Assembly: GCF_000495475.1 (NCBI RefSeq)
Contig: NZ_ASGZ01000002.1
Coordinates: 186,001-250,000 of the forward strand
Length of the DNA stretch: 64,000 nt
Reading direction: 5' to 3'
Origin: Candidatus Halobonum tyrrellensis G22
GTDB taxonomy: Archaea > Halobacteriota > Halobacteria > Halobacteriales > Haloferacaceae
Part shown: piece by piece, positions 46,953 to 55,578 of the stretch
Numbering within the stretch: position 1 is the stretch's first letter
Layout of the letters: the number at the start of each line of letters is the position of its first letter
Position numbers and translations under genes: made by a program
The notes under the pieces: model-generated
Seen by the model: only the letters and a program-made list of their open reading frames with translations
The model's database searches: none
What the model was told of the DNA's origin: nothing

Positions 46953-47104
46953 GTCCGCGCTCCGGTCCGGTCGGCTCCGTCGAACTCGACGAGTTCGTCG
47001 AGAACATCCGATACGTGGTAGTCTTCCGCCTCCGAGACGGAGCAACAGGGTGTATCGGGTGGCGTGTACCGTCGAGACGCGGGTGAGCCGTCGGAGGATA
47101 CCGA

Positions 47105-47992
47105 TCAGATCATCGCGAGCGGCACCATCACCGCGACGCCGACGCTCACCCCGGCGGCGAGTTCGGGGTAGCCGTTCCACCGCAGGTCCACTCCGGATTC
47201 GAGCGCCTCTGGGATGAACTCCGTCAACACGAGGAACACCATCGCGCCGGCGGCGAAGCCGAATCCGAACGGGAGCCACTCGCGGGCGACCCGCACGAAG
47301 TAGAACGCGATCACCGCGCCGATCGGCTGGGGCAGACTCGAAAAGACCGCCAGTCCGACCATCCGCCACTCGCTCACGTCGAGCGACCGTAGCGGGATCG
47401 AGATCGCCAGCCCCTCGGGGATGTTGTGGATCGAGATGGCGAGCGTCATGAACACCGCGAGGACCGGCACCGCGAACCCGAGTATCGAGACGCCGCCCGC
47501 GCCTTCGAGACCGAGTTCGGCGAACGAGACGCCGACTGCGACCCCCTCGGGGAAGCTGTGGACCGTCAGGATCCCCAAGATGAGGACCATCTTCTTGAGG
47601 TTCCCCTCCGCGAGCGCCTGCGGGTCGACGTGGTGGTCGTGGTCCTCCTCGTGAGCGTGGGGGTGCCCGCCGTCGGTAGCGGGTTCGGTGTCGGCGTGGT
47701 CACTCACGTTGACGTACGAGAGCACCTCGTCGGCGACGACGACGAGGACGACACCCGCGAGGAGTCCGAGCAGCAACTTGACGGTGAGCCCGCCCGCCTC
47801 GGCCATCCCCTCGTCGATCAGCCCGAACCCGGACGCCGCGACCATGATGCCCGACGCGAGTCCCCACAACGCGACGTTCCAGCGGTCGCTCACGTCGTCG
47901 ACGAGGAAGAACGGCAGCGCACCGATCCCCGTCGCGAGCGCCGTGATCAACCCGGCGACGAACACGAACGCGAGGGATTCCAACAGCGCCAT
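47105..47992 (-). CDS. ZIP family divalent metal transporter
   Basis: The 295-residue membrane protein of the ZIP family probably imports zinc, iron or manganese. Two metal motifs are seen: VHSFPEGVAVG (helix 4, about residue 145) and IHNIPEGLAI (helix 5, about residue 190). The loop before them is histidine-rich (HPHAHEEDHDHHVD). The promoter region upstream has a DtxR-like box and a second inverted repeat, so metal-dependent control is likely. Confidence 0.93.
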   Translation of the reverse strand: MALLESLAFVFVAGLITALATGIGALPFFLVDDVSDRWNVALWGLASGIMVAASGFGLIDEGMAEAGGLTVKLLLGLLAGVVLVVVADEVLSYVNVSDHADTEPATDGGHPHAHEEDHDHHVDPQALAEGNLKKMVLILGILTVHSFPEGVAVGVSFAELGLEGAGGVSILGFAVPVLAVFMTLAISIHNIPEGLAISIPLRSLDVSEWRMVGLAVFSSLPQPIGAVIAFYFVRVAREWLPFGFGFAAGAMVFLVLTEFIPEALESGVDLRWNGYPELAAGVSVGVAVMVPLAMI

Positions 47993-48033
47993 TCCTACTT
48001 CGGGGTACGCGTTCGCCGCCCAAAAGTCCTTTC

Positions 48034-48063
48034 ACTATTCCGATAGTTCTTCGGCTAGCCTAA
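48034..48063 (-). promoter_or_regulatory. DtxR-like box and inverted repeat upstream of the ZIP gene
   Basis: TTCGGCTAGCCTAA (48050-48063) is a one-mismatch 14-base palindrome that resembles DtxR/IdeR-type iron boxes (TTAGG...CCTAA halves). ACTAT-tccg-ATAGT (48034-48047) is a perfect 5-4-5 inverted repeat beside it. Both are just upstream of an ACTTTTGGG TATA-like stretch and about 40-70 bases from the ZIP start. Confidence 0.5.
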
Positions 48064-48303
48064 AGAGTAGTGGGGAAGTTCACAAGTACAGGCCGGCAGT
48101 TCGAGTGATATTTTTTGGCCATCCTAGTCCGGCGGCGCGGGGACGGGTAGCTCCCGAACTCCGGGGAGACGTCCGACCCCGGAAGGATCCGGCAGGTCCA
48201 GCCCGGTACGGACGAGCGAGCGGTTCGGTCGACGGAGGGGCGAACGCCGTCGACGGGTAGAGATACCCTTCCAGTTTTTGCGCGACGACTCCAGTTTGGG
48301 AGT
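48064..48303. other. Spacer between ZIP promoter and DsrE gene
   Basis: No gene was seen. A TTTTTTGG run near 48110 and an AGTTTTTGCG stretch near 48273, about 30 bases upstream of the DsrE-type GTG, are possible promoter parts. Confidence 0.4.
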
Positions 48304-48642
48304 GTGAAAGCGGTTTTCCACCACTCGAACGACGACCCGGAACTCCACGACCGCGTGGTCGGCAACGTCGCCAACCTCCTCGACGACGAGACGCTCGACA
48401 TCGATGCGGTCGCGCTCGTCGCCAACAGCGGCGGTCTCGAACTCCTCCGCGAGGTGTCCCCACATCGCGAGCGGGTTCGAGGACTCCAAGAGCGCGGCGT
48501 CGCGTTCAAGCAGTGTCGAAACACGATCGCCGGGACCGACACCGCCGAGGCGGACCTGATCGACGGCGTGGAACTCGTCCCCTCCGGCGTCGGGGAACTC
48601 ACTCGCCTCCAGAACGAGGGGTACGCCTACATCACTCCGTAG
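48304..48642 (+). CDS. DsrE/DsrF-like protein
   Basis: The 112-residue protein belongs to the DsrE/DsrF (YchN-like) family: MKAVFHHSNDDPELHDRVVG at the N-terminus, then VALVANSGGLELLREV, and a cysteine in GVAFKQCRNTIAG near residue 79 that could carry sulfane sulfur. It starts with GTG. It lies convergent to a TauE/SafE permease gene, a second small sulfur-related pair besides the island at 35-42 kb. Confidence 0.85.
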   Translation: MKAVFHHSNDDPELHDRVVGNVANLLDDETLDIDAVALVANSGGLELLREVSPHRERVRGLQERGVAFKQCRNTIAGTDTAEADLIDGVELVPSGVGELTRLQNEGYAYITP

Positions 48643-48660
48643 CGTAACGGCCACCCCTGG

Positions 48661-49584
48661 TTAGAGGAACAACGCCGGGATCGTGTTCCGGAAGATGTTG
48701 AGCGTGATCACGAACAGCAGGCCGACCACGAACCAGTTGAACTTCTCCTCGTCGATCTCCAACCGTCGGAGATACGTCCCGGCGAGGAGACCGACGACGG
48801 TCACGACGGCGACGACGCAGCCGAGCCACAGCCGGTAGGTCGTCATGAGGTCCGTAAAGAGGACCATCTGGACGAGCCGAACGGTGAAGATCGTTCCGAG
48901 CACCATCGAGAGACCGCCGATGTAGCGGTCGACGTCCCGTTCGAACGTGTGGAAGTACGCGGGGAGGAGCGGACCGAGATTCGAGACGGCGAGGAGGAAC
49001 CCCTCGAGGAAGCCGGCGACACTGAGCGCGACCGGGTGGTGAGCCTCGCGGATCGTCACGAAGTTCTGTACGACCTGGAAGACCACGTACGCGAGGATGA
49101 CGACCCCGATGAGGAACGGGACGATCGGGCCGGTACTGAACTCCGCGAGGAAGAACACGCCGACGACGGATCCTACGACTGCGAGCGCCATCAGCACCCA
49201 CTCCTCGCGGACGAACGCGACTCCGGTGTTCGTCTCCCCGACTTGGAACATGTTGATCATCCACGGCGGCACGGCGAGGACGACCACCGCGAGCGTCGGG
49301 TCGATCACCGACGCGAAGATGGGTGTCGTGATCAGCGCGTACCCGAACCCGATCATCCCCTTGACCGCACCGGCGACGACGGCCACGACGACGAACAGTG
49401 CGAGCAGGCCGACAGAGACGTTCGATTGGACCCCCTTGCCGACGTTCTCCACGCCGGGGAACAGGAGGATCGAACCAGCGACGACGGCGAGGGTTGCGAC
49501 CGCCATCATCACCTCCCGGTACTGGAAGTCGATCAGGTTCGTCAAGAACCGCCTCGCGTCGAGTTGTGGTTCGTCGGTGCTCAT
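48661..49584 (-). CDS. TauE/SafE family permease, second copy
   Basis: This 307-residue TauE/SafE-type membrane protein has about eight helices. VAGAVKGMIGFGYALITTPI (about residue 72) and AGFLEGFLLAVSNLGPLLPAY (about residue 202) are the two repeat motifs. The sequence is quite different from the permease at 38.9 kb, so they are not a recent duplication. ATG 49584 was chosen since the open frame upstream looks non-coding. It is convergent with a DsrE-like gene. Confidence 0.88.
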   Translation of the reverse strand: MSTDEPQLDARRFLTNLIDFQYREVMMAVATLAVVAGSILLFPGVENVGKGVQSNVSVGLLALFVVVAVVAGAVKGMIGFGYALITTPIFASVIDPTLAVVVLAVPPWMINMFQVGETNTGVAFVREEWVLMALAVVGSVVGVFFLAEFSTGPIVPFLIGVVILAYVVFQVVQNFVTIREAHHPVALSVAGFLEGFLLAVSNLGPLLPAYFHTFERDVDRYIGGLSMVLGTIFTVRLVQMVLFTDLMTTYRLWLGCVVAVVTVVGLLAGTYLRRLEIDEEKFNWFVVGLLFVITLNIFRNTIPALFL

Positions 49585-49701
49585 AGCGGTATCGAACGTA
49601 ACGCCGACCGTCCGCCGGTCGGTACGGGAGGTAACGGGTCGCGACCTTTCCATCCGCGGTAGTCAGTAAGGGATGCGGCAGTGTCGGGCACCGAGCTGAC
49701 A

Positions 49702-49720
49702 CCGTACCCCCAACGTACGG
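49702..49720. repeat. 6-7-6 inverted repeat between TauE and VIT1 genes
   Basis: CCGTAC-ccccaac-GTACGG is a perfect inverted repeat about 120 bases upstream of the TauE start and 130 bases upstream of the VIT1 start, in the divergent spacer. A regulatory role is possible. Confidence 0.55.
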
Positions 49721-49852
49721 CTGGAAGACCGCTCGATACCGGGGAGCGACGAAATACGAGCGACGTAGCTGGGGGCAACTGTTGCCCGTAGACCTCTCCC
49801 ACCCCCGGGGACATTCACGGTACTTATCGTCACTGCTCGGCACGGTTCGTGC

Positions 49853-50401
49853 GTGCTCGAACGGCTCCTCGGCGACGAGGTGGAATCGTCCGGCAAGTAC
49901 CTCGCGGAGGTGATCTACGGCGCCAACGACGGGATCGTGACCACGTTCGCGGTCGTCTCGGGTGTCGCCGGTGCGGCTCTCGACCCGGCTATCGTCCTCG
50001 TGTTGGGCGCCGCGAACCTGTTCGCCGACGGGTTCTCGATGGGGATGAGCAACTACCTCAGCCGCCGTTCGGAGCTCGACTACCAGGATTCGGTCCACGG
50101 GGCGGAGGCGGCCGAACGCACGATGGCCGACGGGAAGTCCCCGAAACGGACCGCGTTCGTCACCTTCCTCGCGTTCGTCGTCGCCGGCTGGGCGCCACTA
50201 CTCCCGTATATCGTCGGGCTCGCCCCGGCGTTCCCGTTGTCGGTCGCGTTCACCGGCGTCACGTTCTTCGTCGTCGGGGCGAGTCGGAGCCTCGTGACCA
50301 CGCGCGCGTGGTACGTCAACGGTATCGAGATGTTCGTCGTCGGGATGGCCGCCGCGGTCGTCGCGTACACCGTCGGGACCCTCCTCGGCGGGGTGGCGTA
50401 G
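49853..50401 (+). CDS. VIT1/CCC1 family iron/manganese transporter
   Basis: The 182-residue membrane protein of the VIT1/CCC1 family moves Fe2+ or Mn2+ out of the cytoplasm. The N-terminal IYGANDGIVTTFAVVSGVAG and FADGFSMGMSNYLSRRSE are the family hallmarks. The cytoplasmic metal-binding loop is short compared with plant VIT1. It starts with GTG about 25 bases below a GTACTTATCG TATA box. Confidence 0.9.
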   Translation: MLERLLGDEVESSGKYLAEVIYGANDGIVTTFAVVSGVAGAALDPAIVLVLGAANLFADGFSMGMSNYLSRRSELDYQDSVHGAEAAERTMADGKSPKRTAFVTFLAFVVAGWAPLLPYIVGLAPAFPLSVAFTGVTFFVVGASRSLVTTRAWYVNGIEMFVVGMAAAVVAYTVGTLLGGVA

Positions 50402-50433
50402 TCGCGGTGATCCCCGCTCGGGCGTCACCAGCG

Positions 50434-51195
50434 TCAGTCCCTCCCGAAGAGTCGGATCCCACTGGAGTCCGTCTGATCCCGCGTCTTCCGGAGGTCCTCG
50501 GTTCGAAGCTCCCCCTTCGCGTGCCACGTCCGGGGGCGGAAGGCGACGACGGTCGCCCCCACGTAGAACACGGCGACGAGCGCGACGACGACCCGGCCGG
50601 GGAGCATCCCGATACTCGCAGCGTCGATCCACGGCTCGGGCGTGAACGCGGTGATCCGGACGATCCACGCCCCGAGGAGGACGACGAACAGCGGGAGGTA
50701 CACCCGGCGGAGACGGTGAGCGACCGCCTCCTCGGCGGTGATCTTGATCGTCGGCGTTCGGTAGTCGGCGCCGAGGCGTTCGCGCCACTCCTCGTCGACG
50801 AGACCCCCGTCGGGGTCGAGTCCGTACGCCCAGACGTTCTGCTGGAGCGTGCGGACGCGCGTCCGCCAGATCTCGTAGCCGCGGTAGCGCCGCGCTTCGA
50901 TGGTGAGAAACACCGTCAGCGTCGCGACGCCGACCAGGAGGATGTAGTGGGGATGGCCGGGGTTCGAGAACGACCACGTCAGGATCGCGGCCATCACGAT
51001 CACCGCCCAGTTGGCGGTCTGGTCGAGCCGTTCGCGCCACAGTTTCATCCGGTGGATCTCCCCGCGGTAGAGGTGCGCCATCGCGGAACTCGGTCCCATC
51101 TCCTCGTCGAGCAGTCCCTCGCCGACGTGCGGCGCCGTCGCGTCGGCAGGACCGGGCGCCTCCTCGGCGGAGTCGTCGTCGGGTGGTGGTGTCAT
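50434..51195 (-). CDS. DUF2270 membrane protein
   Basis: The 253-residue protein has an acidic N-terminal tail (about 30 residues), AHLYRGEIHRMKLWRERLDQ near residue 40, then helices at about 66-80, 85-100, 160-180 and 195-215. EARRYRGYEIWRTRVRTLQQ lies near residue 101. This matches DUF2270, common in haloarchaea and actinobacteria; its function is unknown. It is separated by about 20 bases from the DUF302 gene behind which it is transcribed, so they may form a unit. Confidence 0.85.
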   Translation of the reverse strand: MTPPPDDDSAEEAPGPADATAPHVGEGLLDEEMGPSSAMAHLYRGEIHRMKLWRERLDQTANWAVIVMAAILTWSFSNPGHPHYILLVGVATLTVFLTIEARRYRGYEIWRTRVRTLQQNVWAYGLDPDGGLVDEEWRERLGADYRTPTIKITAEEAVAHRLRRVYLPLFVVLLGAWIVRITAFTPEPWIDAASIGMLPGRVVVALVAVFYVGATVVAFRPRTWHAKGELRTEDLRKTRDQTDSSGIRLFGRD

Positions 51196-51216
51196 GTAGA
51201 GTCAGTCACGTGGGCG

Positions 51217-51621
51217 TTATTCGTCGCTCGCTTCGGGGAGTGCGTCGAGGACGCGTTCGAACCGCTCGCGTACGTCCGTCGCGATCGAGTCGAGGTCGGC
51301 GTCGCCGACGACGCCGAGGAGCGTCTCGGGGTCGACCGCGCTCACGCCCACCTCGCCGTCGTCGGTTTCGTAGACCACGACGTTACAGGGCAGGAGCGCA
51401 CCCAGCCGGAGTTCGGTTTCGAGCGCGTCGTACGCGAGTTCGGGGTTGCACGCCCCGAGGATGCGGTACCGGCGGAACTCCTCGTCGAGTTTCTTCGCGA
51501 ACGTCTCGCGGACGTCGACGTCACAGAGGACGCCGAACCCCTCATCCGAGAGCGCGTCCGTCGTCCGGTCGACGACCGCGTCGAACTCTCCGTCGACTCG
51601 CTTGTCCATAGTATAGGACAT
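51217..51621 (-). CDS. DUF302 family protein
   Basis: The 134-residue protein is a DUF302 member: FDAVVDRTTDALSDEGFGVL then RRYRILGACNPELAYDALE near residue 53 and LGALLPCNVVVYETDDGEVG near residue 77. Two cysteines at the ACNP and LPCN motifs are conserved in the family and have been linked to sulfur or metal handling. ATG 51621 is used; TTG 51630 and ATG 51609 are also in frame. An inverted repeat overlaps the start region. Confidence 0.85.
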   Translation of the reverse strand: MSYTMDKRVDGEFDAVVDRTTDALSDEGFGVLCDVDVRETFAKKLDEEFRRYRILGACNPELAYDALETELRLGALLPCNVVVYETDDGEVGVSAVDPETLLGVVGDADLDSIATDVRERFERVLDALPEASDE

Positions 51622-51626
51622 ACTAT
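51608..51626. promoter_or_regulatory. 7-5-7 inverted repeat over the DUF302 start codon
   Basis: ATAGTAT-aggac-ATACTAT is a perfect inverted repeat that includes the start codons of the DUF302 gene. A protein bound here would block translation start or leaderless transcription start, so it may be an operator. The half-site AGTAT also occurs in the repeat at 44906-44924. Confidence 0.5.
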
Positions 51627-51963
51627 ACAATTCTGTTGCGGCGACTTAGCCGTTGCGCCGGCGCCGCGACGGTGACCGGAGAGCCGTGAACGCCGAGGGC
51701 GGCACGTACCGCTCGGGGCGTGCCGGGAGACACTCGGTCGTTCGGCTCTTCCCATCACACGGATCAGCCCCGACGAGTCGCTCGGGTCGTTCTCCACCGT
51801 CGGCTACCCCGTAAGCGGCGGTCAGATCCGTACACCCCTGTTCAGAACCGACGTTCTCGCTTCCCGCCCGAACGGGCCGGCCGACAGCCAGTGGGGTTCG
51901 ACGCGGAGTCGGCTTCAGGGATTATATATGGCGCCCAGGTTACACGGACGTAGGTACAACACA
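51627..51963. other. Spacer between DUF302 and PiT genes
   Basis: No gene is apparent in 337 bases. GATTATATATGG (51917-51928) is a strong TATA box for the first PiT gene, overlapping a possible upstream ATG at 51928. Confidence 0.5.
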
Positions 51964-53208
51964 GTGGTGTCACTGCTAACCGTCGCTGGTGTCGTCGTCG
52001 CGGTGTTCGTCGGCTTCAACATCGGTGGATCGTCGACGGGCGTGGCGTTCGGTCCGGCGGTCGGGTCGCGCCTCGTTCGAAAGGCAACTGCGGGGGCCCT
52101 GTTCGTCTGTTTCGGCTTCCTCGGTGCGTGGACCGTCGGTCGGAACGTCATCGCGACGATGAGCAGTAGTATCGTACCGGCGACACAGTTCACGCCTGCG
52201 ACGAGCGTCGCCGTTCTGTTCTTCACCGGCGCGTCGCTCCTGATCTCGAACCTCTACGGCGTCCCGGCCTCGACGTCGATGACGGCCGTCGGCGCCATCG
52301 TCGGACTGGGACTCGCGTCGGGAACGCTCAACCAGGCGTTGATGTTCACCATCGTCTCGGCGTGGATCGTCGCGCCGCTGCTGTGTTTGGCCATCGGAGC
52401 GGTGGTCGGACGCTACGTCTACCCGTATCTCGACCGCTACGTCGCGTTCACGAAGTTCGACCTCCACTTCATCCAACTCGACCAGTCGGGGGTGATCCCG
52501 CGTCCGTACCTGAATCGGAACGCGTCACTGCAGGACGTCGCCGGGTCGCTCTCCGTGGTGATCATCGCCTGCTACATGGCCTTTTCGGCGGGGGCGTCGA
52601 ACGCGGCGAACGCCGTCGCCCCCCTCGTCGGCGAAGGGGGGCCGCTCACCGTCGACCTGGGCGTCCTCCTCGCGGTGTTCGCCTTCGCTCTGGGCAGTTT
52701 CACCATCGCTCGTCGTACGCTGGAGACGGTCGGGGACGACATCACCGAACTGCCGATTCTGGCGTCACTGATCGTCTCCATCGTCGGCGGCACGGTCATC
52801 ACGATTCTCTCCTACCTCGGCATCCCCGCGAGTCTCGCGGTGAGTACGACGTCGACGATCATCGGACTCGGATGGGGCCGAGCGAGTCGGGCGGCGACGC
52901 TGGCGGAGTTGGCGACACCCGCCCCCGAAGGGCCGGACGTCGACGTCTCGACGGGAGCGTTGGTGACCTCGCGCGTCGAGGAGGCTCCCGCTAGCCCGAC
53001 TATCGGCGATATCGCCCGACAGGAGGACCCGGTAGAGAAACCGTCGGAGGTCCCGGACGTTCCCGGTGTCGGCACGGAGGGGCCCGCGGACCTCGACGAG
53101 CGGAGCCTCTTCGATCCGGTGGCCGCCAAGCGTATCGTTACGATGTGGGTGTTGACGCCCTCGCTGGCGGTCGCTGCCTCCTATCCGGTGTTCGAACTCC
53201 TGCTGTGA
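51964..53208 (+). CDS. PiT family inorganic phosphate transporter (first copy)
   Basis: The 414-residue membrane permease of the PiT family takes up phosphate with a cation. It shows VAVFVGFNIGGSSTGVAFGP near the start, and the second half-repeat SAGASNAANAVAPLVGEGGP near residue 210 is the classical PiT GANDxANA-like motif, here with modified residues. GTG 51964 (or 51967) is preferred over ATG 51928 because the TATA box overlaps that ATG, so it cannot be in the transcript. A long hydrophilic insertion (about 320-390, acidic) lies before the last helix. The second PiT gene follows. Confidence 0.85.
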   Translation: MVSLLTVAGVVVAVFVGFNIGGSSTGVAFGPAVGSRLVRKATAGALFVCFGFLGAWTVGRNVIATMSSSIVPATQFTPATSVAVLFFTGASLLISNLYGVPASTSMTAVGAIVGLGLASGTLNQALMFTIVSAWIVAPLLCLAIGAVVGRYVYPYLDRYVAFTKFDLHFIQLDQSGVIPRPYLNRNASLQDVAGSLSVVIIACYMAFSAGASNAANAVAPLVGEGGPLTVDLGVLLAVFAFALGSFTIARRTLETVGDDITELPILASLIVSIVGGTVITILSYLGIPASLAVSTTSTIIGLGWGRASRAATLAELATPAPEGPDVDVSTGALVTSRVEEAPASPTIGDIARQEDPVEKPSEVPDVPGVGTEGPADLDERSLFDPVAAKRIVTMWVLTPSLAVAASYPVFELLL

Positions 53209-53427
53209 TGCTGGAAGCGCCGCTCGGACGACAGCGGCGTCTCACACGCCCCGAGTAACCAGCCGCGAGCGACGTGACGCGCGGACGCGCGGAACGAGGT
53301 ACCCGTCGAACGGCGACGCGACCCGCGACGATCCCGGAGGGCTGTTACTCTGCGTGGGTCGAACGGACGGCCCGTCGTCCGGACCGGGCGCGAACGCTTA
53401 TGAAGCAGGCTGACTACCTCCGAGTTC

Positions 53428-53544
53428 ATGACCGACATCGGTGCGAGTCAGGGCGGAACGGGAGCCGGTGCCCGTGGCACCGACGCCCGCACACAGCCTC
53501 CCCGCCAAACGCCCGCCGCGCCAGTCCCCCCCGTCGAATGGTAA
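53428..53544 (+). CDS. Leader-like 38-residue ORF in front of the second PiT gene
   Basis: A short frame, MTDIGASQGGTGAGARG and a proline-rich end to VEW, starts about 30 bases below a CGCTTATGAA TATA-like box, which would make it leaderless. Its stop overlaps the ATG of the PiT gene in the sequence ATGGTAA, so translation of the two is probably coupled. No homologue is known to me; it may be a coupling leader rather than a functional protein. Confidence 0.45.
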   Translation: MTDIGASQGGTGAGARGTDARTQPPRQTPAAPVPPVEW

Positions 53545-54746
53545 CCGTCGTGTTCTGGGTGTTGGTCGCCCTCGCGACGGTCACCGCGCTGTTCACCGCG
53601 TGGGCGCTGGGGGCGAACAGCAACTCGCCGCCGTTCGCCCCGGCTATCGGCGCGAACGCCATCTCGACGATGCGGGCCGCGTTCCTCATCGGCATCCTCG
53701 CCGCGTTAGGGGCGCTCGCACAGGGTGGGAGCATCTCAGAGACGGTCGGAGCGGGGCTGATAAACGGCGTCGCGATAACGTCGTTGGCGGCGATTTCGGG
53801 GCTGTTGACCGCGACGGTGTTCATGGGGGTCGGCGTCTACACCGGCTACCCGGTTCCCGCCGCCTTCGCGACGACGGGCGCGATGGTCGGCGTCGGGTTG
53901 TCCCTCGGGGGCGCACCCGCGTTCGACACGTATCGACGCATCGCGACGTTCTGGCTGCTCGTCCCGCCGGTGTCGGGCGGGCTGGCGTACCTCACTGCCA
54001 CCCTGTTGCGCCGCGACGACGTCCCCGAGACGGTCGGCGTACCGGTGTTGGCGGCCGTCGTCGGCGGCATCGTCGCGAACGTCGAACTCTCGGTCGTCCC
54101 GACCCCGCCGGGGACCGAACAGACCTCGATCGCGGCCTTCCTCGCGCGGACCGCCGGCGCCCCCGCGGTCGCCGGCGTCGAATCCGGAGTCGTCGTGGTG
54201 ACCGCCCTGTTCGCGGCCGCGGGGTTCGCGTTCATTCGCCGCCGGACCCAGGAGTCGGTCGACCGCGGCATCAGGACGTTCCTCGTCGCACTCGGGAGCG
54301 TCGTCGCCTTCTCCAGCGGCGGGAGCCAGGTGGGACTCGCGACCGGGCCGTTGGAGAACCTCTACCGGGTCGAACTCGGACTCCCGGGGCTGGTCCTACT
54401 GGCGGTCGGCGCGACCGGTATCCTCGGGGGCGCGTGGATGGGCGCCCCGCGTCTGCTCCAGGCGACATCCCGGGAGTACGCGCAACTGGGCGTCCGCCGG
54501 TCCATCGCCGCACTCGTCCCGGGGTTCATCATCGCTCAGGCCGCCATCGCACTCGGTATCCCCATCTCGTTCAACAACATCATCATCTCCGGCGTCATCG
54601 GCGGCGGTCTCGCCGGTGGCTCGGCGGGCGTCTCCCGGCGAAAGATCGGCGTGACGCTCGCGTTCTGGGTCATCACGCTCGTCACCTCGATCGTCGTCGG
54701 GTTCGGACTCTACCGACTGCTCTCGACGGTACTCGGGATCCGGTGA
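53538..54746 (+). CDS. PiT family inorganic phosphate transporter (second copy)
   Basis: The 402-residue permease has the PiT N-terminal repeat FTAWALGANSNSPPFAPAIG near residue 16 and the second repeat FSSGGSQVGLATGPLENLYR near residue 255, the usual GANDxANAxG-type motifs in modified form. SGVIGGGLAGGSAGVSRRKI near the end is typical. Sequence differs strongly from the first copy, so the two probably differ in affinity or cation. The ATG is fixed by coupling with a 38-residue ORF whose stop it overlaps. Confidence 0.88.
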   Translation: MVTVVFWVLVALATVTALFTAWALGANSNSPPFAPAIGANAISTMRAAFLIGILAALGALAQGGSISETVGAGLINGVAITSLAAISGLLTATVFMGVGVYTGYPVPAAFATTGAMVGVGLSLGGAPAFDTYRRIATFWLLVPPVSGGLAYLTATLLRRDDVPETVGVPVLAAVVGGIVANVELSVVPTPPGTEQTSIAAFLARTAGAPAVAGVESGVVVVTALFAAAGFAFIRRRTQESVDRGIRTFLVALGSVVAFSSGGSQVGLATGPLENLYRVELGLPGLVLLAVGATGILGGAWMGAPRLLQATSREYAQLGVRRSIAALVPGFIIAQAAIALGIPISFNNIIISGVIGGGLAGGSAGVSRRKIGVTLAFWVITLVTSIVVGFGLYRLLSTVLGIR

Positions 54747-54774
54747 GGTCGACCCGCGGGCTCCGCGTTCACGG

Positions 54775-55212
54775 CTACCGGACGACGGTCACGGTTGCGG
54801 GCGCCTCGCTCACGACGGCTGTTGCGACCGTACCGAGCAGCCGACGGGCGAGTTCGCTTCGGTCGCCGCCGTGCCCCCCCATGACGACGTGGTCGACCCC
54901 GTGTTTCTCGACGTAGTCGATGATCGTCTCGGCGGGGTCGCCCGTTTCGACCACCGGTTCGACGCGCCGGTCGGGGTCCGACACGCGGCGCTTGGCGGTC
55001 TCGATCATCGACTCGGTCCGCTCTCTGGCGTCCTCGAGTCGCGTCTCGTCGGGTTCGAGGATGCCGCCCTCGCTCATCGAGTCCCCGAGCGGCGTCACCA
55101 CGTTCAGTACCGACACCCGGCAGTCGTACGTGTCGAGCGCGTGGACCAGCGCCTCGCTGGCGAGCGGTGACCCGTCGAGCGGGACGACGACGTGCGTCGG
55201 GGCTGTGCTCAT
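54775..55212 (-). CDS. Universal stress protein (UspA family)
   Basis: The 145-residue UspA-type protein starts THVVVPLDGSPLASEALVHAL. Its C-terminal GGHGGDRSELARRLLGTVAT contains the Gly-2x-Gly-9x-Gly(Ser/Thr) nucleotide-binding motif, so it is of the ATP-binding type. It lies beside phosphate permease genes, convergent to the second PiT gene. Usp genes in haloarchaea are often linked to transporters. Confidence 0.93.
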   Translation of the reverse strand: MSTAPTHVVVPLDGSPLASEALVHALDTYDCRVSVLNVVTPLGDSMSEGGILEPDETRLEDARERTESMIETAKRRVSDPDRRVEPVVETGDPAETIIDYVEKHGVDHVVMGGHGGDRSELARRLLGTVATAVVSEAPATVTVVR

Positions 55213-55383
55213 GGTAGGCTCTCAGGGGCGGCGCACAAGTAGATGCCGAGGAAGCGCGCTGCGCGCTCTCGCTGTCGGGCGGACGCGCGACGGAGAGACG
55301 CGAGCGCGGCTCGGGGGTGAGTCACGGCGTCGGGAAGAATCGAAACGAGCCGGTCGTCGCCGTCGGGCGACGTCGGTCTCAGT

Positions 55384-55578
55384 TCAGTTGCGGACGACGT
55401 TCGTCGCGCGGGGGCCCTTGGGGGCCTGTTCGATGTCGAAGTCGATCTCACTGCCTTCCGTCAGATCCTCGCCGCCAACGTCTTCCATGTGGAAGAACAC
55501 GTCGTCGTCCGAATCCTCGGTGGAGATGAAACCGTAGCCGCCCGTGTCGTTGAAGAAGTCAACCGTACCGTGTGCCAT
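55384..55578 (-). CDS. Cold-shock domain protein (first copy)
   Basis: The 64-residue CspA-like single-strand nucleic acid-binding protein has RNP motifs GGYGFIST and DVFFHMEDV. The acidic insert EDSDD replaces the neutral loop of bacterial Csp. It is preceded by a GGTTATG TATA-like element about 33 bases from the ATG. Near-identical core sequence is found in the second copy at 57.5 kb, so these are duplicated or paired genes. Confidence 0.94.
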   Translation of the reverse strand: MAHGTVDFFNDTGGYGFISTEDSDDDVFFHMEDVGGEDLTEGSEIDFDIEQAPKGPRATNVVRN

